Source: Lysobacter_C viscosus
Lineage (GTDB): Bacteria > Pseudomonadota > Gammaproteobacteria > Xanthomonadales > Xanthomonadaceae
Direction of reading: 5' to 3'
Assembly: GCF_046600715.1 (NCBI RefSeq)
Contig: NZ_JBJMAV010000009.1
Location: forward strand, 36,317-100,316
Length of the DNA stretch: 64,000 bases
Part shown: positions 16,836-26,063 of the stretch, piece after piece
Numbering within the stretch: position 1 is the stretch's first letter
How the letters are laid out: the number at the start of each line of letters is the position of its first letter
Notes under the pieces: model-generated
Database searches by the model: none
Seen by the model: the letters and a program-made list of their open reading frames with translations, nothing else
Told to the model about the DNA's origin: nothing
Program-made: the position numbers and the translations under genes

Positions 16836-19547
16836 GTGACCGGTGAGGTCCCGTTCGACGAGGCGGCGGGCGAGGCAGAGCGTCGCGACCCGGCCGCGCG
16901 CACCCGCGCCGAGGACCGGCTCAATGCGCTGATCACCGCGACTTCCGATGTCGTCTACCGGATGAGCGCGGACTGGAGCGAAATGCAGCCGCTGGACGGC
17001 CGCGGCCTGGTGGTCAGCAACGACGCGCCGATCCGCGACTGGATGCAACGCAACATCCCCTCGGACGAGCACCCCCGGGTGCGCGCGGCGATCGCCCGGG
17101 CCGTCGCGGGCAAAACGGTGTTCGAACTGGAGCACCGCGTCCTGGGTGAAGGGGGCAGCGAGACCTGGACGCACTCACGCGCGGTGCCGGTGCTGGACGC
17201 GCACGGCGACGTCGTCGAATGGTTCGGCCTGGCGCGCGACATCACCAAGGCCCGGACCGCCGAAGAAGCGCTGCGCGACAGCGAGCAGCGGTTCCGTTCG
17301 GTATTCGAGCAGTCGACCGGCGGCATTGCCCAGGTCGACCTGCAGGGCCGGTTCGTGCTGGTCAACGACCGCTACTGCGACATCGTCGGGCGCCCGCGCG
17401 AGCAGCTGCTGGCCATGCGCATGCAGGACCTCACCCACCCCGACGACGTCCCCCAGAACGTCAACCTGTTCGCCCAGGTGGCCCAGGGGCTGATTCCGGA
17501 CTTCACGATCGAGAAGCGCTACCTGCGCCCCGACGGCTCGGCGGTGTGGGTGCAGAACGCGGTCTCGGCCATCCGTGGGCCCGACGGACGCGTGCGCTAC
17601 ATCACCGCGGTGGTGGCCGACATCACCTACCTGAGGACCGCCGAGGAGAACCAGGGGGCACTGGCCGCCCAGCGCCAGCTCGCGCTCGACGCGGCCCGGC
17701 TGGGCTGGTGGCAGTCCGACCCGGCGACCGGCCTGGTGAGCCACGACGCGCGGTACGCGGAGATCTACGGGATCGACAACGCCTCCCCGCGCCCGGTCGA
17801 GGAGATCGGCCGGCTGCTGCACCCGGAGGATGCCCCCCGGCTGTGGGCGGCGATCGACGCCGCGGTCCAGCCTGACGACCCCCAGCCTTACCAGGTCGAG
17901 TACCGGATCAACCGCCCCGACGGCGCCGTGCGCTGGCTGGAGGCGCGCGGCATCGCATCGTTCGAAGGCCACGGCGAGTCGCGCAGGGTGACCCGTTTCG
18001 TCGGAACCGTGGCCGACGTCACCGAGCGCCGGCTGGCCGAGGAACTGCTGCGCGAGAACGAAGCCCGCTTCCGCCTGATGGCCGATGCATCGCCGGCCAC
18101 GCTCTGGCTGACCGACCCCGACGGCCGCTGCGTCTTCCTGTCGCGCCAGTGGTACGAGTTGACCGGCCAGACCAACCAGGACGCGCTGGGCCTGGGCTGG
18201 ACCGACGCCACCCATCCCGACGACCGCGAGCAGGTGGCCGATACGTTCCTGCAGGCCAATGCCGCGCGTGCGTTCTTCCGCACCGAGTACCGGCTGCGCA
18301 CCGCCGGCGGCGACTACCGGTGGGCGATCGACCTGGGCCGTCCGTGGTTCTCCGAGACCGGCGAGTACGCGGGCATGGTCGGTGCGGTGTTCGACATCGA
18401 CGACCGCAAGCGTGCCGAGGAGGGGCTGGAAGAGGCCAACCGGCGCAAGGACCAGTTCCTCGCCACCCTGGCCCACGAGCTGCGCAACCCGCTGGCGCCG
18501 ATCTCCAACGCCCTGCAGGTGTGGCCGCTGGTGGAGCAGCAGCCCGAGGAGGCGCGCCGGATCCGCGAGGTCATGGAGCGCCAGGTGCGGCAGATGGTCC
18601 GCCTGATCGATGACCTGCTGGACGTCTCGCGGATCAACCGCGGCAAGATCGAACTGCGCAGGGAGCGCCTCGACCTTGGGGTCGCGGTGGCCGCGGCGGT
18701 TGAAGCATTGCAGCCGTTCATCGATGCGCATCGGCACCAACTCGTCGTGGTGCTGCCCGACCATCCGCTGCACGTGGACGCGGACCTGGGCCGGCTGGTG
18801 CAGGTGTTCGGCAACCTGCTCAACAACGCCGCCAAGTACACCAGCCCGGGCGGACACGTCCGGCTGGAGGCGCGGGGTGACGGGATGGAGGCGGTGGTGA
18901 CCGTGCGCGACGACGGCGCCGGCATCCCGGCCGACATGCTGGCCCCGGTGTTCGAGATGTTCACCCAGGTCGACCAGTCGCTCGGCCGCTCGCACGGCGG
19001 GCTGGGCATCGGACTGACCCTGGTCAAGAGCCTGGTGGAGCTGCACGAAGGGACCGTGGAGGCGCGCAGCGAAGGCCCGGGTCGCGGCAGCGAGTTCATC
19101 GTCCGCCTGCCACTCGCGCCCGCCGACGATGCGCCCGCCGGCCCTGCGGCATCGTTGCCCGGCTCGCTGCCCGACGCTAAGCGGCACCGGGTACTGGTGG
19201 TCGACGACGTCGAGGCCTCCGCGGACACGCTGGCGCTGATGCTCAAGGGCCTGGGCCAGGAGGCGCGCGCGGTGTACGACGGGGCCTCGGCGCTGGAAGC
19301 GATCGCGACATTCCGCCCGGCGGTGGCGTTCATCGACATCGCGATGCCGGGCATGGACGGCTACGAGGTCGCCGGCCGCATCCGCCAACGCCTGGGCAGC
19401 GGCCCTGTGCTGGTGGCGCTGACCGGATATGGACAGGAGGACGACCGGCGCCGCGCGTTCGACGCCGGCTTCGACCACCACCTGGTCAAGCCGACCAGCG
19501 TCGAGGCGCTGCACCAGGTGTTGCTGGGCCTGCCCGACCGCGCCTGA
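16836..19547 (+). CDS. Multi-PAS hybrid sensor histidine kinase with C-terminal receiver
   Basis: The 903-residue soluble protein has four PAS/PAC units: about 20-145, 150-275, 280-405 and 405-530. They include repeated WFGLARDITKA, YITAVVADITYL and GAVFDIDDRKRAE endings. A HisKA domain with AHELRNPLAPI (His547) follows, then a HATPase domain (NLLNNAAKYT, DDGAGIP, GGLGIGLTLV) and a C-terminal receiver (VVDDVEA, phosphoacceptor in AFIDIAMPGMDG, Lys in HLVKPTS). It has no membrane segment. Such hybrids feed phosphate to a histidine phosphotransfer protein that is not in this window. The start is a GTG with GGGGACAGG upstream, after a plausible promoter. The long upstream ATG is rejected. Confidence 0.93.
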   Translation: MTGEVPFDEAAGEAERRDPAARTRAEDRLNALITATSDVVYRMSADWSEMQPLDGRGLVVSNDAPIRDWMQRNIPSDEHPRVRAAIARAVAGKTVFELEHRVLGEGGSETWTHSRAVPVLDAHGDVVEWFGLARDITKARTAEEALRDSEQRFRSVFEQSTGGIAQVDLQGRFVLVNDRYCDIVGRPREQLLAMRMQDLTHPDDVPQNVNLFAQVAQGLIPDFTIEKRYLRPDGSAVWVQNAVSAIRGPDGRVRYITAVVADITYLRTAEENQGALAAQRQLALDAARLGWWQSDPATGLVSHDARYAEIYGIDNASPRPVEEIGRLLHPEDAPRLWAAIDAAVQPDDPQPYQVEYRINRPDGAVRWLEARGIASFEGHGESRRVTRFVGTVADVTERRLAEELLRENEARFRLMADASPATLWLTDPDGRCVFLSRQWYELTGQTNQDALGLGWTDATHPDDREQVADTFLQANAARAFFRTEYRLRTAGGDYRWAIDLGRPWFSETGEYAGMVGAVFDIDDRKRAEEGLEEANRRKDQFLATLAHELRNPLAPISNALQVWPLVEQQPEEARRIREVMERQVRQMVRLIDDLLDVSRINRGKIELRRERLDLGVAVAAAVEALQPFIDAHRHQLVVVLPDHPLHVDADLGRLVQVFGNLLNNAAKYTSPGGHVRLEARGDGMEAVVTVRDDGAGIPADMLAPVFEMFTQVDQSLGRSHGGLGIGLTLVKSLVELHEGTVEARSEGPGRGSEFIVRLPLAPADDAPAGPAASLPGSLPDAKRHRVLVVDDVEASADTLALMLKGLGQEARAVYDGASALEAIATFRPAVAFIDIAMPGMDGYEVAGRIRQRLGSGPVLVALTGYGQEDDRRRAFDAGFDHHLVKPTSVEALHQVLLGLPDRA

Positions 19548-19601
19548 CCGGCCCGGTGCGCGCGCCGCACGCGGGGCCGGCGTTTCCATCGCGGGGCCCG
19601 G

Positions 19602-21623
19602 TCAATGCGCAATGAACCGGATCGCCTGCCCGCCCCCGGCCGCCAGTCGCAGGGGCAATTGGTCGGCACTGGTGACCTCGATGGTCTCGCGTTCGAACGC
19701 GAACGCGTCCGTCTTCCAGTGCGCGCCGCGGCCATCGCGGTAAACCTGCGCGGTGTAGCGTCGACCCGGCGCCAGGAACGACAGCGGCAGCTGAAGCGCG
19801 CGGCCGTGCTGGTCAGTCACTGCGCCCAGGTACCAGTCGTCGCTGTCGCGGTCCTGGCGGGCGACCACGGCGTAGTCGCCGATCTCGCCCATCAACACGC
19901 GCGTCTTCGCCCAGTCGGCCGGTACGTCCTTGATGAACTGGAACGCGTCCATGTGCCGTTCGTAGTGTTCCGGCAGGTCGGCCGCCATCTGCACGGGGCT
20001 GTAGATCACCACGAACAGCGCCAGCTGCTTGGCCAGCGTGGTCTGGATGGCCTGGCCACGGCCCTGCAGGCTGAGGATGCCGGGGGTGAAGTCCATCGGC
20101 CCCGACAGCATGCGGGTGAACAGCAGTTCGGCCTCGTGCTCGGGAGGGTTGGTCGGGTTGCCCCAGGCGCCGTATTCCATCCCGCGCGCGCCCTCGCGGC
20201 TGGCCGCGTTGGGGTAGGTGCGGCGCAGGCCGGTGTCCTTCACCGGTTCGTGCGCGTTGATCGCCACGCGGTGCCTGGCCGCCGCCTCCAGCACCCGCTG
20301 GTGGTGGTTCACGTTCCACTGGCCGTCGTGCCACTCGCGCGCGACGCTGCCGTCTGGCAGCCGGCGTTCGACCTGGCCGGCATCGCAGACGTAGCCGGTT
20401 TTCACCACGTCCGTGCCAAGCCGGCCGTTCATCGCGAACGCCGCGTCCATCCCGTCCTCGTAGTGGCTGGCCGCGCAGCCGGTCTCGTGGTGGCCGATCA
20501 GGTGCACCCCGCGCGCCTTCGCGTAGGCGCCCAGCGCCTCGATGTCGAAGTCGGGCGTCGCCCGGGTGAAGTCGAAGTCGTAGCCGTTGCCGAACCACTG
20601 CCCGTCCCAGCCCGGGTTCCAGCCCTCCACCAGCACGCCGCGGAAGCCGTGCTCGGCGGCGAAGTCGATGTAGCGCTTCGTGTTGCGCGTGGTCGCGCCG
20701 TGCTTCGGACCGGTGGCCCAGCTCTCGGCCTCCAGGTGCAGCGACCACCAGATGCCGATGTACTTGGCCGGCTGGAACCAGCTGACGTCGCCCAGCCGGT
20801 TGGGTTCGTTGAGGTTGAGGATCAGGTCGGACGAGGCGTACAGCGCCGGCGCGGTGTCGGCAATCTGGATGGTGCGCCACGGCGTCTGGAAGGGCAGCGT
20901 GCGCCTGACCTTCCAGCCCTCCGAGGCAGGCGAGAGCTGCGTGCGGAAGCGGCGCCCCTGGGCGCGGCGCAGCCACATGCCCGAGTAGTCGACCAGCGCC
21001 GCCTCGTGGATGGCGATGTGCAGGCCGTCGCCGGTGCGCAGGGTCATCGGCGTGTGCGCGGCGGTGACCTGCTCGACGGGGGTGGCGTCGTAGAGGTACT
21101 CGTAGCGGTTCCACTCGCCCGCCGGGATCCACCACGCGGTGGCGGGCTCGGCGAGCACGAACTCGGTGAGTTCGTCATCGATGACGGCCTCGGCCATGGC
21201 CGCCTGCTCCGGGAAGGCGTAGCGGAAGCCGACACCGTCGTCGAACACCCGGAACACGACATCGAACGTGCGATGCGGGGCGATGGTTTCGCGGAAGCTG
21301 GCGCGCAGCTCCTGGTGGTGGTCGCGCACGAAGCGGTTCTCGCCCCAGGGCTGCTCCCAGGTTTCGTCGTGCGTCGCCGTGGCGGTACCGGCGAGCGCCA
21401 GGTTGCGCTCGATGGTGCCGCTTCCACGCAGCCGGAAACCCATGCGCGAATCCTCGATCACCGGCTCGCCGAAGCGCAGTACACGGTAGGCCAGGCGACC
21501 CTCGCTGAGGTCCAGCTCGACGCTGAGCACCTCGTTGGGCGATGTCACCGTGGCAACGGTTTCGGCCTGGGCCACCGGCGAGGCCAGGGCGAGGGCGAGG
21601 AGGCTAAGGGCAGGCAAGCGCAT
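19602..21623 (-). CDS. Glycoside hydrolase family 97 (SusB-like alpha-glucosidase)
   Basis: The 673-residue protein has a signal peptide (cleavage after about residue 20, PVAQA). An N-terminal beta-sandwich follows, opening with TSPNEVLSVELDLSEGRLAYRV, then the (beta/alpha)8 barrel with FRGVLVEGWNPGWDG, VVKTGYVCDAG and INAHEPVKDTGLRRTYPN, and a C-terminal sheet. These are GH97 landmarks. GH97 members release glucose from alpha-1,4 or 1,6 glucans, or galactose, and need calcium. The GLVKTGY-type segment resembles the inverting SusB subgroup, but that is inferred from memory of the family. It lies 24 bases after the pullulanase gene, so the two form an operon in the starch locus. It is probably periplasmic. 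Confidence 0.93.
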   Translation of the reverse strand: MRLPALSLLALALASPVAQAETVATVTSPNEVLSVELDLSEGRLAYRVLRFGEPVIEDSRMGFRLRGSGTIERNLALAGTATATHDETWEQPWGENRFVRDHHQELRASFRETIAPHRTFDVVFRVFDDGVGFRYAFPEQAAMAEAVIDDELTEFVLAEPATAWWIPAGEWNRYEYLYDATPVEQVTAAHTPMTLRTGDGLHIAIHEAALVDYSGMWLRRAQGRRFRTQLSPASEGWKVRRTLPFQTPWRTIQIADTAPALYASSDLILNLNEPNRLGDVSWFQPAKYIGIWWSLHLEAESWATGPKHGATTRNTKRYIDFAAEHGFRGVLVEGWNPGWDGQWFGNGYDFDFTRATPDFDIEALGAYAKARGVHLIGHHETGCAASHYEDGMDAAFAMNGRLGTDVVKTGYVCDAGQVERRLPDGSVAREWHDGQWNVNHHQRVLEAAARHRVAINAHEPVKDTGLRRTYPNAASREGARGMEYGAWGNPTNPPEHEAELLFTRMLSGPMDFTPGILSLQGRGQAIQTTLAKQLALFVVIYSPVQMAADLPEHYERHMDAFQFIKDVPADWAKTRVLMGEIGDYAVVARQDRDSDDWYLGAVTDQHGRALQLPLSFLAPGRRYTAQVYRDGRGAHWKTDAFAFERETIEVTSADQLPLRLAAGGGQAIRFIAH

Positions 21624-21647
21624 GCGCTGGGTTCCCGTGGTGGCTTG

Positions 21648-24407
21648 TCAGTCGATGACGAGGACGACCGCGGTGCGCGCCGCCACGTCGAACTGGCCGG
21701 AGTCGATGTCGTAGCGGGTGTCGTACGGCCGGTCGTCGGCGGAACCGGGCTCCCGATGCACCGGGTGCAACGACCAGTCGCGCCCGGCCAGTGCGGGGAT
21801 CACCACCGTCTGTGCATCCGGCGACACGTTCACCAGGTACAGCAGCGCCTGGAAGTTCGCGCCTTCGTAACCGCGGCCGTCGATCTCGCCGACGATGACC
21901 ACCGGATTCTGGTCGGGGCCGGTGTTGTGGAATCGCAACCGCCGGGCCACGTCTTCGGCGTTGCGCAGCCGCAACAAGGTGCTGCTGGCGCGGATGCGCA
22001 GCAGGTCCAGGAACGCGTCGCGGGTGAAGGCGATGTCCGCCGGCGTCGGCGAGATGGCGGCATCGCGCATCAGGGGGCGCATCAGGTCCCAGTCTTTCTC
22101 GTTGGTGTTCGCCGGCGGCAGGCCGGTGCCCACGTGGTTGGTCCGGCCGGTCCAGTCGATGCGGTTGAACCAGTCGCCGGAATCGAAGCTGTTGCGGTCC
22201 AGCGACTTGGAGCGCAACAGCTCGCCGCCGGCGTGGAAGTAGGCGATGCCCTGGCTGAAGGCGTTCAGTGCCAGCGCCAGCACCTGCACGCGCGCACGCT
22301 CGGCCGCGGACGTACCGGCAGGCAGCTTGAACACGTTGATGTCGAACAGGGTCTGGTTGTCATGGTTCTCGACGTAGTTCACGACCTCGGCCGGCTGCGC
22401 GGCGTACCCGGCCGGCTGGCCCTTGTAGTCCAGCCCCGACAGCGGCGTGTCCGTGCCGTCGGCGGCCACCATGCGGTAACCGGCCAGCGTGCCGGCCAGC
22501 CCCGCCCGGACCAGGTCGGCCGCGTGCAGCAGGTCGCTGCGGGTGGCCCCGGTGCCGCGGCCGTTGTCGGCGTAGTGCAGGCCGTTGGCGTAGCCCTGCA
22601 CGAACAGGGCGCTGCCACTGTCGGCAGGGCCGCCGCCGCGGATCGCATCGCGTGCACGGTCGCTGAAGGTGGCGATGCCCGAGCCCTGCAGCGAGCCCTG
22701 CGAGGCCTGCACGAAGCGCCTGCCGCCGGCCACCTCGCCGAAGTCCCAGCCCTCGCCGATGAGCTCGACGCGGCGGCCTGCCGCGGCATCCACCCGCGCC
22801 TGCAGGCGCTGCATCGCCTCGCGCGGCTGGTGGCCCATCAGGTCGAAGCGGAACGAGTCGATGCCGTAGTGGCGGACCCACAGCCCGGCCGAGTCGATCA
22901 TCAGCCGCGCCATCATCGCGTGCTCGGTCGCGGTGTTGTCGCAACAGGTCGAGCGTTCGACCGCGCCGTTCGCATCGAGGCGGTGGTAGTAGCCGGGGAC
23001 GACGCGGTCCAGCACCGAGCGCGGCGACTGCCCGGATGCGGTGGTGTGGTTGTAGACCACGTCCATGCCCACGCGCAGGCCGTGTGCGTGCAGCGACTGC
23101 ACCATGGCGCGGAACTCGCGGATGCGGACGGCGGGATCGGTCGCGTCGGTGGCGAAGCTGCCCTCGGGCGCATTGAAGTGGTACGGGTCGTAGCCCCAGT
23201 TGAAGCAGTCGTCGGCAGCGACGGCCATCACCGCGGCCTGCTGCGCCTCGCTGTCGGCCGCGGCCGCGGGCACGTCCGGTTCGATGCAGACCGACTCCGG
23301 AACGGTGGCCAGGTCGAACACCGGCAGCAGGTGGATGTCGGTGATGCCCGCCTGGCGCAGGGCGCGCAGGTGGCGCACGCCGTGGCTATCCGCCTGCGTG
23401 AACGCGGTGTAGGTCCCGCGATGCGTGGCCGGCACGCTGGCGTCGTCGCGCGAGAAGTCGCGCACGTGCAGCTCGTAGATCGCCATGTCGACCATCGATG
23501 CCAGCGGCGCGGGGCGGTCGTGGCCGTCCCAGCCCGCGGGCTTGAGGTCGTCAGCGTCGAGGTCGAAGAACACGCTGCGCATGCTGTTGGCAGTCAGCGC
23601 CACAGAATAGGGATCGGTCACGCGGTTACGCACCACGCCGGTGCCCGGTACCACCACGTCGACCAGGTAGGTGTACGCGCGTCCGGAAAGATCGTCATCG
23701 ACATGCCTCGTCCAGGCGCCGGTGGCGGATTCGCGCACCAGCGGCAGGCGCGCGGTCGCGGGCCCATCGACAGTGTCGTACAGGCACACCGACACCTCGC
23801 GCGCCGTTGGCGCCCACACGCGCAGGGATGACGCGTGCTCGCCGAGCAGCGGGCCCAGCGGGGGCGCGTGCCCGGCCGCCGCGGCCGCATACAGGTCGTC
23901 GAGCGCGCCCGGGTGTTGCAGCCGGGTGCTCCGTACAACGCGGCCCCGTTCGTCCTCCTGCGTCAGTACCAGCTCGCCACGCAGGAGCGTGCGGATCGCG
24001 TCGTCGGCCAGTTGCAGGCGCAGCCGGGGTCCGTCGCCGATGAAGGCGAAGCGCCGGCGCAGCGCTTCGGGCAGCGGGGCGGCGTCGCGCACCAGCGGCC
24101 AGCGCGCGTCGCTTCCCCTCACCGGCAGGCCGGGCGTGGCGACCACGCTTGCGTGGGCGGAGTGGTGCAGCACGAAGTTCCCGTGCATCGGGGCACCGGG
24201 CCAGGCGATCCGGTGGCGGTCCAGCCAGTACCCGCGCGCCGCGGTGTCGGTGGCGGCGGCCGGGGCCAGTACCCGGCCGACCTCGTCGCTATCGCAGTCG
24301 GCGAGCGCTGCATGGGCGTCGCCGGCGTGGACCGGCGGCGCGGCCAGCAGGGCGGCCAGCAGCCAGGTCGAGGTGGCGAATCGGAACAGGCGAGGGTCAG
24401 CGGGCAT
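21648..24407 (-). CDS. Pullulanase-type alpha-1,6-glucosidase (GH13), secreted
   Basis: The 919-residue protein has a signal peptide (LFRFATSTWLLAALLAAPPVHA). An N-terminal region follows, then a CBM48-like module (LRVWAPTAREVSVCLYD, about 250-350) and a GH13 barrel with MDVVYNHT, FRFDLMGHQP (nucleophile Asp), ELIGEGWDFGE (acid Glu) and NYVENHDNQTLFD. These four regions match type I pullulanases, which cut alpha-1,6 branches in pullulan and limit dextrins. It leads an operon with GH97, and its start faces the halogenase-like gene across 106 bases. It has no lipobox and is likely periplasmic or secreted. The start is the Met before PADPRLF; the longer reading frame covers the divergent gene. 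Confidence 0.94.
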   Translation of the reverse strand: MPADPRLFRFATSTWLLAALLAAPPVHAGDAHAALADCDSDEVGRVLAPAAATDTAARGYWLDRHRIAWPGAPMHGNFVLHHSAHASVVATPGLPVRGSDARWPLVRDAAPLPEALRRRFAFIGDGPRLRLQLADDAIRTLLRGELVLTQEDERGRVVRSTRLQHPGALDDLYAAAAAGHAPPLGPLLGEHASSLRVWAPTAREVSVCLYDTVDGPATARLPLVRESATGAWTRHVDDDLSGRAYTYLVDVVVPGTGVVRNRVTDPYSVALTANSMRSVFFDLDADDLKPAGWDGHDRPAPLASMVDMAIYELHVRDFSRDDASVPATHRGTYTAFTQADSHGVRHLRALRQAGITDIHLLPVFDLATVPESVCIEPDVPAAAADSEAQQAAVMAVAADDCFNWGYDPYHFNAPEGSFATDATDPAVRIREFRAMVQSLHAHGLRVGMDVVYNHTTASGQSPRSVLDRVVPGYYHRLDANGAVERSTCCDNTATEHAMMARLMIDSAGLWVRHYGIDSFRFDLMGHQPREAMQRLQARVDAAAGRRVELIGEGWDFGEVAGGRRFVQASQGSLQGSGIATFSDRARDAIRGGGPADSGSALFVQGYANGLHYADNGRGTGATRSDLLHAADLVRAGLAGTLAGYRMVAADGTDTPLSGLDYKGQPAGYAAQPAEVVNYVENHDNQTLFDINVFKLPAGTSAAERARVQVLALALNAFSQGIAYFHAGGELLRSKSLDRNSFDSGDWFNRIDWTGRTNHVGTGLPPANTNEKDWDLMRPLMRDAAISPTPADIAFTRDAFLDLLRIRASSTLLRLRNAEDVARRLRFHNTGPDQNPVVIVGEIDGRGYEGANFQALLYLVNVSPDAQTVVIPALAGRDWSLHPVHREPGSADDRPYDTRYDIDSGQFDVAARTAVVLVID

Positions 24408-24513
24408 GAATACGAATTCCTGGCTGGAGGCGGTGCACGCCTCGCGCGCACGGCGGGTGTTTTGCCCTAGGCTGGCGCCCGCGCCGGATCCTGGCGTGGC
24501 ACGGGGAGGGACG

Positions 24514-26037
24514 ATGGACGAGGGACGGGGCGCAGCCGGTCGGATCAGCAGGGTCGTGATCGTCGGTGGCGGGACTGCCGGCTGGATGGCTGCGGCGATG
24601 CTGTCCAGGCTGATGGGGGGCGCGCTGGAGATCACCCTGGTGGAATCCGAGCTGATCGGTACGGTCGGCGTGGGTGAGGCGACGATCCCGCAGATCCGCC
24701 TGTTCAATGCCACCCTGGGCATCGACGAGAACGAGTTCATGCGCAAGACGCAGGGCACGTTCAAGCTCGGCATCGAATTCGTCGACTGGCTGCGGCCGGG
24801 CCACCGCTACATGCACGCCTTCGGCGCGATCGGGGGTCGCCCGCTGGGCGCGGTGCCGTTCCACCAGTACTGGCTCAAGTCGCGCCAGGCCGGACGCGCG
24901 GCGGAGCTGGATCGCTACGTGTTCAACGCCGTTGCCGGCTGGCAGAACCGGTTCATGCGCGGCGCCGACATCGCCAACTCGCCCCTCGGCAACGTCGCCC
25001 ACGCCTTCCACTTCGATGCCGGGCTGTACGCCAGGTACCTGCGCGGCCTGGCCGAGGCGCGCGGCGTGACACGCGTGGAAGGCACCATCGGCGACGTGCG
25101 CCTGCGCGGCGAGGACGGCTTCATCGAATCGGTGGTGCTGGACGACGGCCGCGTGGTCGAGGGGGAGCTGTTCCTGGACTGTTCGGGCTTCCGCGGCCTG
25201 CTGATCGAGCAGGCGCTGCACGCCGGCTACGAGGACTGGACCCACTGGCTGCCGTGCGACCGCGCCATGGCGGTGCCGTGCGAACCGGCGGGCCCGCTCA
25301 CGCCCTACACGCGGTCGACGGCGCGCAGCGCCGGCTGGCAGTGGCGCATCCCGCTGCAGCACCGCACCGGCAACGGCATGGTCTACAGCAGCGCGCACAT
25401 CGACGACGACGAGGCCGCGCGCACGTTGCTGGGCAACCTGGACGGCGCTCCACAGGCCGATCCGCGCGCGCTGCGTTTCACCACCGGCATGCGCAAGCGC
25501 TTCTGGCACCGCAACTGCGTCGCGCTGGGCCTGGCCAGCGGCTTCATGGAGCCGCTGGAGTCGACCAGCATCCATTTCATCCAGGCCAGCCTGTCCAAGC
25601 TGGTGAGCTTCTTCCCCCGTGCCGGTTTCGACCCGGTGGAGATCGACGAGTACAACCGCCAGGTGCAGTTCGAGTACATCCGCTCGCGCGATTTCCTGGT
25701 GCTGCACTACTGGGCCAACCGGCGCGACGAACCGTTCTGGCGTGACTGCCGGGCGATGTCGATCCCCGACACGCTGGCCCACAAGATCGAACTGTTCCGA
25801 CGCAACGGACGCGTGTTCCGCGAGCACGAGGAGCTGTTCACCGAAAGCAGCTGGATCCAGGTGTTGATCGGGCAGGGCGTGCTGCCGGCGGGCTACCACC
25901 CGATGGTCGACCTGCTGGACGACAGCGAGGCCGAGGCGATGCTGGCGGGGGTGCGCAAGGTACTGGAGGCCTGTGCCGGCCAGATGCCATCGCACGGGGA
26001 GTTCATCGCCCGCCATTGCGCGGCCGGCATGGCCTGA
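24514..26037 (+). CDS. Tryptophan halogenase-family flavoprotein
   Basis: The 507-residue protein has an FAD-binding GGGTAGWMAAAML (18-30), the GEATIPQIRLF segment (54-64), a lysine in GTFKLGIEF (Lys84) matching the catalytic Lys79 of PrnA/RebH, and a GWQWRIPLQHRTGNG stretch containing the family motif WxWxIP. The rest (CVALGLASGFMEPLESTSIH) is also typical. Proven members chlorinate tryptophan. In Caulobacter and Xanthomonas-type bacteria, similar genes sit beside TonB receptors in sugar loci, with unknown roles. Here it is divergent from pullulanase, inside the maltodextrin locus and not beside tryptophan genes. GGGGAGGG just before the ATG gives a strong ribosome binding site. It is intact, so a sugar-linked role seems likelier than indole halogenation. 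Confidence 0.9.
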   Translation: MDEGRGAAGRISRVVIVGGGTAGWMAAAMLSRLMGGALEITLVESELIGTVGVGEATIPQIRLFNATLGIDENEFMRKTQGTFKLGIEFVDWLRPGHRYMHAFGAIGGRPLGAVPFHQYWLKSRQAGRAAELDRYVFNAVAGWQNRFMRGADIANSPLGNVAHAFHFDAGLYARYLRGLAEARGVTRVEGTIGDVRLRGEDGFIESVVLDDGRVVEGELFLDCSGFRGLLIEQALHAGYEDWTHWLPCDRAMAVPCEPAGPLTPYTRSTARSAGWQWRIPLQHRTGNGMVYSSAHIDDDEAARTLLGNLDGAPQADPRALRFTTGMRKRFWHRNCVALGLASGFMEPLESTSIHFIQASLSKLVSFFPRAGFDPVEIDEYNRQVQFEYIRSRDFLVLHYWANRRDEPFWRDCRAMSIPDTLAHKIELFRRNGRVFREHEELFTESSWIQVLIGQGVLPAGYHPMVDLLDDSEAEAMLAGVRKVLEACAGQMPSHGEFIARHCAAGMA

Positions 26038-26063
26038 GCAGGTCGGCGTCGGCCCGGCCGCGA

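Noticed and set aside
19605..23831. Long 1408-residue open frame on the plus strand
   Set aside because: It runs antisense to GH97 and pullulanase, both with clear family motifs. High GC leaves such frames open by chance; composition is Arg/Gly/Val/His-rich with no known motif.
24497..24510. TGGCACG before the halogenase-family gene
   Set aside because: It has the first part of a sigma-54 element, but GGGGAGGG follows, which is the ribosome binding site; no TTGC is present.
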